DNA of 41,674 bases from Thermoplasmata archaeon (GTDB lineage: Archaea > Thermoplasmatota > Thermoplasmata > Lutacidiplasmatales > UBA184), in assembly GCA_021819135.1 (NCBI GenBank), contig JAKASE010000020.1, forward strand, positions 1 through 41,674. Reading direction: 5' to 3'. Shown here piece after piece: positions 7,952 to 14,990 of the stretch (the first letter of the stretch is position 1; every line of letters begins with the position of its first letter). The notes under the pieces were generated by a model that saw only the letters and a program-made list of their open reading frames with translations, did not search any database and had not been told where the DNA came from. The translations under genes and the position numbers were made by a program.

Positions 7952-10291
7952 ATGGCGTTCTTCGTCGACCTCGGAGAGGTTTCGGAGTCCGACCTGCCCC
8001 TGGTCGGCGGCAAGGCGGGAAAGCTCGGGGAGCTGGTCCGCCAGGGGTTGCCGATCCCGCCCGGGTTCGTGCTGACCACCGAAGCGTACCAGGCGTTCGT
8101 CGATGCGACGCCGCTGCGGACCGAGATCCCCGCCGCGCTCGCCTCGATCGACCCGGGCCGCCCGGAGACGATCGAGGCGGCGTCGCAGCGCATCCGGTCC
8201 CTGTTCGAATCCACGCCGTTCCCCGAGTCGCTCCGCGCGTCGATCGCGGAGGCGTACGAATCGTTCGTGCGGCGCCATTCCGTGCACTTCTCGGCCGTCC
8301 GTTCGAGCGCGACCGCCGAGGATCTCGAGGGCGCCTCGTTCGCGGGTCTCCAGGAGACGTACCTCAACGTCACCGGCACCCCGCGTATCCTCGAGGCGGT
8401 GCGGAAGTGCTGGGGATCGCTCTTCACGCCCCGGGTCCTGGTCTACCGGCAGAAGAAGGGGTTCGAGCACGCATCGGTCCGCCTCGCCGTCCTGGTCCAG
8501 AAGATGGTCGATGCGACCGTCAGCGGCATCCTGTTCACGCGGGACCCGAACACCGGCGAGAACCACATGATCATCGAGGCCGGCTGGGGCCTCGGCGAGG
8601 CGATCGTCGGGGGCGAGGTCACGCCCGACCACTACGTCGTGGACGGCCAGACGCAGAAGATCGTCCACAAGCAGATATCGGAGCAGAAGGTACGGCTGGT
8701 CCGCGCCGAGGGAGGAGGCAACCGTCGTGAGGAGGTTCCGGCGGCGGAGCGAGGCGCGCAGAAGCTCCCCGACCACCGGGTCAACCGGCTCGTCTCCCTT
8801 GCCCGGCTCATCGAGTCCCACTACCGGCGTCCCATGGACGTCGAGTGGTGCGGCGATGCCGAGTCGCTCTTCATCGTACAGGCAAGGCCCGTGACGACGA
8901 TACCAACGTCCACCGCACCGGGTGCCCAGGCCGAACGCGCCGAGAGCGAGCCGAAGGGGGAAGAGGGGCCGATCCTCCGCGGGTTCGGGGCCAGCCCGGG
9001 CATCGCGGCGGGCGTGGCGCGCATCCTCCGCGGCGCCGCCGAGATGGACCACCTGAAGGCCGGCGAGGTGCTTGTCACGACGATGACGACGCCGGACATG
9101 GTGCCGGCGATGTCGCAGGCCGCCGCGATCGTGACGGACGAGGGCGGGATGACCTGCCACGCCGCGATCGTGTCGCGCGAGCTCGGGGTCCCCTGCGTGG
9201 TGGGGACCCGGGAGGCCACGCACGTGATCACGGACGGGATGGAGGTCACGGTCGACGGCAAGGCCGGCCAGGTCTACCGGGGGACCGTCTCGCCCCGCGG
9301 GAAGACGGCGGCGGCCGCCCACGCCCCCGAAGCGGGGTCGGTCGGGCCGGTGCACGCGCACGAGGGAGCACCCGTCACGGCGACCAAGATCTACGTGAAC
9401 GTCGGGGTCCCGGAGAAGGCGGAGGAGTACGCGCGACTGCCCGTGTCGGGCGTTGGCCTACTGCGCATCGAGTTCATCTTCACCGCCCACGTCCGCGAGC
9501 ACCCGCTCGCGCTCCTCAAGAAGGGACGCAAGGAGGAGCTCGTCCGGCGCCTCACCGAAGGGATCGGCAAGGTCTGCCAGGCGTTCGCTCCCCGGCCGGT
9601 CATCATCCGGACCTCCGACTTCAAGACGAACGAGTACCGCGGGATGCCCGGCGGCGTCGAGTTCGAGCCCTCCGAGGAGAACCCGATGATCGGCTGGCGC
9701 GGCTGCTCCCGGTACATCTCACCGGTCTACAAGCCCGCGTTCCTCGCCGAGCTCGAGGCGATCCACCGCGTCCGGGTCGATATGGGCCTCAAGAACGCGA
9801 TGGTGATGCTCCCGTTCGTCCGGAACACCTGGGAGCTCGAGGAGATCACCGAGATGATGCGGGCGCAGGGCCTCAAGCGCTCCCGCGACTTCCAGCTCTA
9901 CCTCATGGCCGAGGTCCCCTCGACCGTGCTCCTCGCGCGGGAGTTCTCTCAGCACTGCGACGGATTCTCCATCGGGTCGAACGACCTCACCCAGCTCGTC
10001 CTCGGCGCCGACCGGGACTCCGAGACCCTCGGGCGGATGGGGTACTTCGACGAGCGCGACCCGGCCGTCCTGCGGGCGATCTCCCTCCTGATCGAGGGGG
10101 CGCACGCCGAGGGGCGCACGGTCGGGATCTGCGGCCAGGGCCCGAGCGTGTACCCCGAGTTCGCGGAGTTCCTCGTTCGGGAGGGGATCGACTCGATCTC
10201 CCTCAACGCCGACACGGTCGTCACGACCACGCGCACGATCGCCTCGCTCGAGCAGCGGATGAAGCTGCAGACGCTGCGGAGCCGGGCGTAG
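7952..10291 (+). CDS. ppsA: Phosphoenolpyruvate synthase
   Basis: Converts pyruvate, ATP and water to phosphoenolpyruvate, AMP and phosphate, the entry to gluconeogenesis. The 779 residues match the usual length. Order of domains: ATP-binding PPDK-type domain (about 1-330, with GGKAGKLGEL near the start), the swivelling phosphohistidine domain with GGMTCHAAIVSRELG (His near 403), and the PEP/pyruvate TIM barrel with GSNDLTQLVLG and the active-site Cys of GICGQGPS (near 726). It begins five bases after trm5, so PEP synthase and phosphoglycerate mutase, two gluconeogenic enzymes, are cotranscribed with a tRNA methyltransferase between them. Confidence 0.95.
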   Translation: MAFFVDLGEVSESDLPLVGGKAGKLGELVRQGLPIPPGFVLTTEAYQAFVDATPLRTEIPAALASIDPGRPETIEAASQRIRSLFESTPFPESLRASIAEAYESFVRRHSVHFSAVRSSATAEDLEGASFAGLQETYLNVTGTPRILEAVRKCWGSLFTPRVLVYRQKKGFEHASVRLAVLVQKMVDATVSGILFTRDPNTGENHMIIEAGWGLGEAIVGGEVTPDHYVVDGQTQKIVHKQISEQKVRLVRAEGGGNRREEVPAAERGAQKLPDHRVNRLVSLARLIESHYRRPMDVEWCGDAESLFIVQARPVTTIPTSTAPGAQAERAESEPKGEEGPILRGFGASPGIAAGVARILRGAAEMDHLKAGEVLVTTMTTPDMVPAMSQAAAIVTDEGGMTCHAAIVSRELGVPCVVGTREATHVITDGMEVTVDGKAGQVYRGTVSPRGKTAAAAHAPEAGSVGPVHAHEGAPVTATKIYVNVGVPEKAEEYARLPVSGVGLLRIEFIFTAHVREHPLALLKKGRKEELVRRLTEGIGKVCQAFAPRPVIIRTSDFKTNEYRGMPGGVEFEPSEENPMIGWRGCSRYISPVYKPAFLAELEAIHRVRVDMGLKNAMVMLPFVRNTWELEEITEMMRAQGLKRSRDFQLYLMAEVPSTVLLAREFSQHCDGFSIGSNDLTQLVLGADRDSETLGRMGYFDERDPAVLRAISLLIEGAHAEGRTVGICGQGPSVYPEFAEFLVREGIDSISLNADTVVTTTRTIASLEQRMKLQTLRSRA

Positions 10292-10324
10292 AGGCGCGTC
10301 GCGCTCGCACTCCGGGCCCCTCGC

Positions 10325-11215
10325 TCAGCGGCTTCTCGCCGGAGCCGGGGGCCGAGGGGGCCTCCAGCGCGGGGGCCCCGCGGGCCCGGGAGGGGAGAAC
10401 GCGAGCTGGGCCCCTTCGGGAAGCTCGTACTCCCGGAACGAGCGCGCGGGGGAGAAGCCGAGCGTCTCGAGGCGGGTACCGAGGCGCGCGGAATCGGCGA
10501 AGATCGCGTAGCGCGCGCCCGGCCCGACCGGATCGGTTTCGAGCGTGAACCGGACGAGGTCCGAGGCGGCCCCCTGGCCGCGGGCGTCGGGTACCGTCGT
10601 GACCGCATAGATGCCCGCGGACCGCCGGTACCGGTAGACGAGCGCCGAGGAGGCGAGCCGGCCGTTCCGGAACGCGAGGAGCGGTACCAGCCGCTCGTGG
10701 GGGTTCGGGTGGCTCCAGGCGATCTCGAGCGCGGTCCGGAGCTCCGGACGCTCGCGCTCCCCGGTCCAGAACGACGCGACCCGGTCTATCTCCCCCGGCT
10801 CGGCGGTCCGGACCTCGGTCGCCCGCCCCGTGGGAGTCGCGCCCTGCTCTGATGCGAGCAGGAGGACGAGGGGGGACGGGCGGGGACGGAACCCGAAGCG
10901 GCGCAGGCCCGCGTCGACGTGCTCCGCGACCGGGATCGGGATCCGGAACGTCGGCCGCAGGGCCCGCTGGAAGTAGTGGTCGAGGGCATGCTCGAAGAAC
11001 GCCGTCTGACGCTCCTTCCCGACCCCCCGCTCCTCGACGAAATTGAACCGGGGAACGGGGATCTTCTCGTGGACGACCAGGCGGGCACCGGGGATCTCGA
11101 GGGCGTGGCCGCCAAGGGTCAGTACGAACTGCCGCTCGTTGTCGAGGGCGGCCTCGGTCGCGAGGTCCGCGAGATCGACGTCCACGGGGAACGCAAGCGC
11201 TCGGACTACACACAC
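10325..11215 (-). CDS. GNAT-family N-acetyltransferase
   Basis: A 296-residue protein whose C-terminal half carries the acetyl-CoA pyrophosphate loop VPDARGQGAA of the GNAT fold, preceded by a strand that ends in AVTTV. The N-terminal half (roughly residues 10-150) has a strand-helix pattern that could be a second, degenerate GNAT-like domain. The substrate cannot be told. I place the start at the GTG at 11215 because a TATA-like element lies about 27 bases upstream; the longer in-frame extension to 11323 is Arg/Gly-rich and covers the promoter. The C-terminus ends in a Pro/Arg-rich tail. The gene is divergent from the acyl-CoA enzyme and converges on ppsA with a 33-base gap. Confidence 0.7.
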   Translation of the reverse strand: MCVVRALAFPVDVDLADLATEAALDNERQFVLTLGGHALEIPGARLVVHEKIPVPRFNFVEERGVGKERQTAFFEHALDHYFQRALRPTFRIPIPVAEHVDAGLRRFGFRPRPSPLVLLLASEQGATPTGRATEVRTAEPGEIDRVASFWTGERERPELRTALEIAWSHPNPHERLVPLLAFRNGRLASSALVYRYRRSAGIYAVTTVPDARGQGAASDLVRFTLETDPVGPGARYAIFADSARLGTRLETLGFSPARSFREYELPEGAQLAFSPPGPAGPPRWRPPRPPAPARSR

Positions 11216-11238
11216 TCTTCGATGCTGTCGCGTTCGCC

Positions 11239-11245
11239 GGTAAGG
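11239..11245 (-). promoter_or_regulatory. TATA-like element for the GNAT gene
   Basis: Read on the minus strand this is CCTTACC, centred about 27 bases before the GTG at 11215. The sequence is weak, but the spacing matches the leaderless pattern of this window. Confidence 0.35.
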
Positions 11246-11270
11246 CCCGGAGTGCCGTCCCCTGCCCGAA

Positions 11271-11279
11271 CGGTTATCT
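11271..11279 (+). promoter_or_regulatory. TATA-like element for the acyl-CoA dehydrogenase/hydratase gene
   Basis: GGTTATCTG lies about 60 bases before the ATG at 11335. A start about 27 bases downstream would leave a leader of about 30 bases with the purine-rich GAAGGCGAAA just before the start codon. Confidence 0.35.
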
Positions 11280-11334
11280 GGGTCGGACCCTCGTCGGCCG
11301 CCGGGCCGCGGCATCGGTCCCACGAAGGCGAAAC

Positions 11335-13242
11335 ATGAAGGTGCGGTCGCTACGCCCGCCCGCGCGGGTAACGGTCCTCGGGGGAGGGAACATGGGGAGC
11401 GGGATCGCGCAGGCGTGCGCCGAGTCCGGTTTCTCCGTACGGGTGCGCGATGTCGACGACGCCGCGATCGCCCGCGGCCGCAGCATCCTCGAGAAGATGC
11501 TCGAAGGCGCGATCGCCCGGAAGAAGATGACCCCGGCCCGGCGGGACGAGATCCTCGGCCGGATCTCCTTCGGGACCGATCTCGACGAGGCGCTCCGCGA
11601 GAGCGACCTCGCCATCGAGGCGGTCTTCGAGGAGGAATCGGTGAAGCGGGCGCTCTTCGCCGAGGTCGCGAACCGGATCGGCCCGGAGGCGATCGTTGCC
11701 ACGAACACCTCGTCGCTCTCGGTCGAAGCCCTCGGGAAGGGGTTCCCCCACCCCGGACGGTTCGCCGGGCTGCATTTTTTCTATCCGGCCGCCGTGAACC
11801 GACTGGTCGAGATTATCGGGAGCCCGGCGACCGATCCCGGGACGCTCGAGGAGCTCGAGCGGTTCTGCTACCTCCTCCGCAAGATCCCGATAACGACCCG
11901 GGATTCCGCCGGCTTCTGCGTGAACCGCTACTTCGTGCCGTACCTCAACGAGGCGGCCCGGCTCGCGGAGGAGGGCGTCGCGAGCCTCGCCACCATCGAG
12001 GAGGTCGGGCGGGAGCTGTTCGGGGCCACGCTCGGCCCGTTCGAGCTGATGAACGTGACCGGGATCCCGATCGCACACCACGCCGAGACATCGCTCTTCC
12101 GGGCCTTCGGTCCCGCGTACGCGCCGAGCGCGCTCCTCGAGTCCCAGTTCCGTTCGGGCAAGCCCTGGGCCTGGAAGGAGACGTCGGTCGAGCCGGAAAA
12201 GAAGGCCGCCGCCCGTCGGCGCCTCCTCGGGCTCACCGTCGGCATCGCGACGCGGCTCGTGGAGGAGGGGGTCGCGACCGCGGAGTCGACCGACCGCGGC
12301 GCGAACGTCGGGCTCCGCCGCGACCACGGACCGTTCGCCCTGCTCTCGTCGGTCGGTCTCGCCGAAGGCCTCGAGCTCGTCGAGGAGTACGCGAAGCGCT
12401 GGCCGGGGAACTTCCCGGTCTCGGAGGAGCTCCGGACGCGGGCGAAGCGCGGCGAGCGGACCTGGCCGCTCTCGTACGTGCGGGTCGACCGCAAGGGCGC
12501 CGTCGCGTGGGTGATGCTCGACCGTCCCGAGGTCCTGAACTCGCTGAACTCGGCGGTCCTCGAGCAGCTGGACACCGCGTTCCGCGACCTCGAGTCCGAC
12601 CGCGGTCTCAGGGTGGTCGTCCTCGCGGGCACCTCGCCGGTCTTCGCCGCCGGGGCCGACATCGCGGAGATGGAACGGAAGTCCCACTCCGAGGGGGTCG
12701 AGTTCGGCTTCTTCGGACAGCGGGTCGCCGAACGCATCGAGCGGTTCCCGGCGCCCGTGATCGCCCTGGTCGAGGGGTACGCCCTCGGCGGAGGGCTCGA
12801 GCTCGCGCTCGCGGCCGACTTCATCGTCGCCGCGGAGGGCGCCCGGCTCGGGCTCCCGGAGGTGACCGTCGGGATCCATCCCGGCATGGGCGGGGCGACG
12901 CGCCTCACCCGCCTCATCGGCCGGGCGAAGGCGAAGCTCCTCACCTACACCGGCGAGCCGGTGAGCGCCGAGGAGGCGGCCCGCCTCGGGTTCGTGGCGA
13001 AGGTCGTCCCGGCCCTCCGGGCCCGCGACGAGGTCCAGGCGCTCGCAGAGACGATCGCGAGCCGGGCCCCCCTCGGGGTCCGGTGGGTGAAGCAGGTGAT
13101 CGACCGCGGCCTCGACGCTCCGCTCGCGAGCGCGCTCCACATCGAGGCGGAGTCCGCCGGTCACACGTTCGCGACCGAGGACCGGGCGGAGGGGATGCGG
13201 GCGTTCCTCGAGAAGCGCCCCCCGAAGTTCCGGGGGAAGTAG
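11335..13242 (+). CDS. Fused 3-hydroxyacyl-CoA dehydrogenase / enoyl-CoA hydratase
   Basis: Catalyses hydration of enoyl-CoA and NAD-dependent oxidation of 3-hydroxyacyl-CoA, two consecutive beta-oxidation steps. The 635-residue protein starts with a Rossmann dehydrogenase (LGGGNMGSGIAQ near residue 20, NTSSLS, the HFFYPA catalytic segment, SAGFCVNRY) and a C-terminal helical dehydrogenase domain, then a crotonase domain from about 380. The hydratase keeps both acid residues: GGGLELA (near 488) and LPEVTVG (near 507), plus the AAGAD oxyanion strand. This dehydrogenase-first order is typical of archaeal fusions and opposite to the bacterial FadB order. It could act in fatty acid or amino acid breakdown or in the reverse direction. 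No other beta-oxidation genes are in the window. Confidence 0.92.
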   Translation: MKVRSLRPPARVTVLGGGNMGSGIAQACAESGFSVRVRDVDDAAIARGRSILEKMLEGAIARKKMTPARRDEILGRISFGTDLDEALRESDLAIEAVFEEESVKRALFAEVANRIGPEAIVATNTSSLSVEALGKGFPHPGRFAGLHFFYPAAVNRLVEIIGSPATDPGTLEELERFCYLLRKIPITTRDSAGFCVNRYFVPYLNEAARLAEEGVASLATIEEVGRELFGATLGPFELMNVTGIPIAHHAETSLFRAFGPAYAPSALLESQFRSGKPWAWKETSVEPEKKAAARRRLLGLTVGIATRLVEEGVATAESTDRGANVGLRRDHGPFALLSSVGLAEGLELVEEYAKRWPGNFPVSEELRTRAKRGERTWPLSYVRVDRKGAVAWVMLDRPEVLNSLNSAVLEQLDTAFRDLESDRGLRVVVLAGTSPVFAAGADIAEMERKSHSEGVEFGFFGQRVAERIERFPAPVIALVEGYALGGGLELALAADFIVAAEGARLGLPEVTVGIHPGMGGATRLTRLIGRAKAKLLTYTGEPVSAEEAARLGFVAKVVPALRARDEVQALAETIASRAPLGVRWVKQVIDRGLDAPLASALHIEAESAGHTFATEDRAEGMRAFLEKRPPKFRGK

Positions 13243-13279
13243 CGGGGACGCCGCGCTCCCGCTCCCCCGACGGCTCGAC

Positions 13280-13675
13280 CTACGGTGCGCTCGCGAGGAG
13301 CGCCCGGTAGGCCTCCGGGGTCAGGAGCTCGCCCGGGTCGAGGGGGGCGGCGAGGGTCGCCCGGTAGAGCCAGCCCTTCCCGTACGGGTCCTGGTTGATG
13401 AGCTCAGGATGCGCCTTGAGCTCCCCGTTCGCCTCGCTGACGGTCCCATTCCCCGGAGAGTAGACGTCGGCGACGGTCTTCACCGATTCGAGGACCAGGA
13501 CGCTCCCACCCTTCGTGACCGCCTTGCCGGCGGCCGGGAGGTCGACGAACACGATGTCCGTGAGCTGACCCTGGGCGTGGTCGGTGATCCCGACCGTCAC
13601 CCGGTTCCCGTCGATCTTGACCCATTCGTGGCTCTTCGTGTACAGCAGCTCGTTCGGCACCTTCGACTCGCTCAT
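13280..13675 (-). CDS. gcvH: Glycine cleavage system H protein
   Basis: Carries the methylamine group of glycine on a lipoyl arm between the P, T and L proteins. The 131-residue protein has the lipoyl-lysine motif ESVKTVADVYSP with Lys66, the early HEWV motif and the conserved GKGWL near the end. The start at 13675 is chosen because GGAGGA lies just upstream and because its ATG overlaps the ahcY stop by four bases (ATGA). The P, T and L proteins are not in the window, so H may also serve as a lipoyl carrier for other enzymes. Its coupling to ahcY links it to one-carbon metabolism by position only. Confidence 0.93.
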   Translation of the reverse strand: MSESKVPNELLYTKSHEWVKIDGNRVTVGITDHAQGQLTDIVFVDLPAAGKAVTKGGSVLVLESVKTVADVYSPGNGTVSEANGELKAHPELINQDPYGKGWLYRATLAAPLDPGELLTPEAYRALLASAP

Positions 13676-14907
13676 GAAGTTCCTCCTTCCCATTCGACCG
13701 CGTACTTCACCTGTTCCGGCGTGGGGGTGTCGAGGCGGACCCCGAGGGGGGCGAGCGCGGCCTCCGCCACCGCCCGGTCAAGCGCCGCCGGCACCGCGTG
13801 GACCTTCGGCTCCATCGTGCGCCCGTGCTTCGCGAGGTGCTCGGCGCTGAGGGCCTGGAGCGCGAAGGAGAGGTCCATGATCTCGACCGGGTGCCCCTGG
13901 CCCGCGGCGAGGTTGATCAGGCGCCCCTCGCCGAGGAGGTAGGCCTTCCGGCCGTCGGCGAACACGTACTCCTCGACGCTCGGCCGCGCCGTGCGGTGGC
14001 TGACGGCGATCCCCTCGAGCTCGCGCCGTGCGACCTCGACGTCGAAGTGCCCGGAGTTCGCGAGCAGACAGCCGTCCTTCAGGATGCGGAAGTGGTCGGA
14101 GCGGACGACCCCCGTGTTGCCCGTGACCGTGACGATGAGGTCCGCCTCCTTCGCCGCCTCGAGCATCGGCATCACCCGGAAGCCGTCGAGGCGCGCCTCG
14201 ATCGCCCGGACCGGGTCGATCTCGGTCACGACCACCTCCCCGCCGAGGCCGCGGAGCCGGGAGGCGACCCCCTTCCCGCACCATCCGTAGCCCGCGACGA
14301 CGCAGACCTTGCCGGCGATGAGGAGGTTCGTCGCCGACATGATCCCGTCCAGGGTGGACTGGCCGGTCCCGTACCGGTTGTCGAAGAGGTGCTTCATCTC
14401 GGCGTCGTTCACGTCGATCGCGGGGAAGAGGAGCTTCCCCGTCCTCTCGAGCGCGCGGAGCCGCGTGACGCCGGTCGTGGTCTCCTCGGTCGATCCGCGG
14501 AGCTTCCCGCGGTCCTTCCGGGTCGAGTGGACGAGCGCGACGAGGTCCGCCCCATCGTCAACGATCACGTCCGGGTCGGCGTCCAGCATCGCCTGGACCC
14601 CCGCCCGGTACTGCGCGACCGACTCGCCCTTCTCCGCCCGGGTGTCCACGCCTTCCTCCCGGACGGCCGCGACGGCGTCATCGTCGGTCGAGAGCGGGTT
14701 GCTCGCGGCGAGGCGGACATCGGCCCCCCCGGCCCGGAGGGCGAGCGCGAGGGCGCAGGTCTTCGCCTCCACGTGGAGGACCGCGGAGATCGTGAGCCCC
14801 CGGAACGGCTGTTCGGCCTCGAACCGCTGCCGGATCCCTTCCAGGACCGGCATGTGGCTGCGGGCCCACTCGATCTTGAGCCGCCCCCGTGCGAGGTCTC
14901 CCGCCAT
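13672..14907 (-). CDS. ahcY: Adenosylhomocysteinase
   Basis: Splits S-adenosylhomocysteine into adenosine and homocysteine, using tightly bound NAD. The 411-residue protein has GSTEETTTGV, the FPAIDVND and NRYGTGQSTLDG segments around the substrate site, the NAD loop VAGYGWCGKGVASR and the C-terminal LINLAAGQGHPVEIMD. It is shorter than bacterial and eukaryotic forms, as usual for archaeal enzymes. The ATG at 14907 is preferred over a GTG at 14922 because the TATA-like element is about 33 bases upstream. Product homocysteine feeds the CBS/cystathionine gamma-lyase pair at 20579-23111. A four-base overlap couples it to gcvH. Confidence 0.95.
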   Translation of the reverse strand: MAGDLARGRLKIEWARSHMPVLEGIRQRFEAEQPFRGLTISAVLHVEAKTCALALALRAGGADVRLAASNPLSTDDDAVAAVREEGVDTRAEKGESVAQYRAGVQAMLDADPDVIVDDGADLVALVHSTRKDRGKLRGSTEETTTGVTRLRALERTGKLLFPAIDVNDAEMKHLFDNRYGTGQSTLDGIMSATNLLIAGKVCVVAGYGWCGKGVASRLRGLGGEVVVTEIDPVRAIEARLDGFRVMPMLEAAKEADLIVTVTGNTGVVRSDHFRILKDGCLLANSGHFDVEVARRELEGIAVSHRTARPSVEEYVFADGRKAYLLGEGRLINLAAGQGHPVEIMDLSFALQALSAEHLAKHGRTMEPKVHAVPAALDRAVAEAALAPLGVRLDTPTPEQVKYAVEWEGGTS

Positions 14908-14935
14908 GGCGAACGGGACCACGGAGGCCCGGGAC

Positions 14936-14944
14936 GGGATAAGG
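14936..14944 (-). promoter_or_regulatory. TATA-like element for ahcY-gcvH
   Basis: On the minus strand it reads CCTTATCCC, about 33 bases before the ATG at 14907. The transcript would have a very short leader. Confidence 0.45.
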
Positions 14945-14990
14945 TGTGGGGGAAGAGGTTCGCTTCGGGGTCCTTACGACGGCCCCGGCA

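Noticed and set aside
8200-8220. GTTCGAATCC, which looks like a tRNA T-loop
   Set aside because: It lies inside the ppsA coding sequence and encodes part of that protein; no cloverleaf surrounds it.
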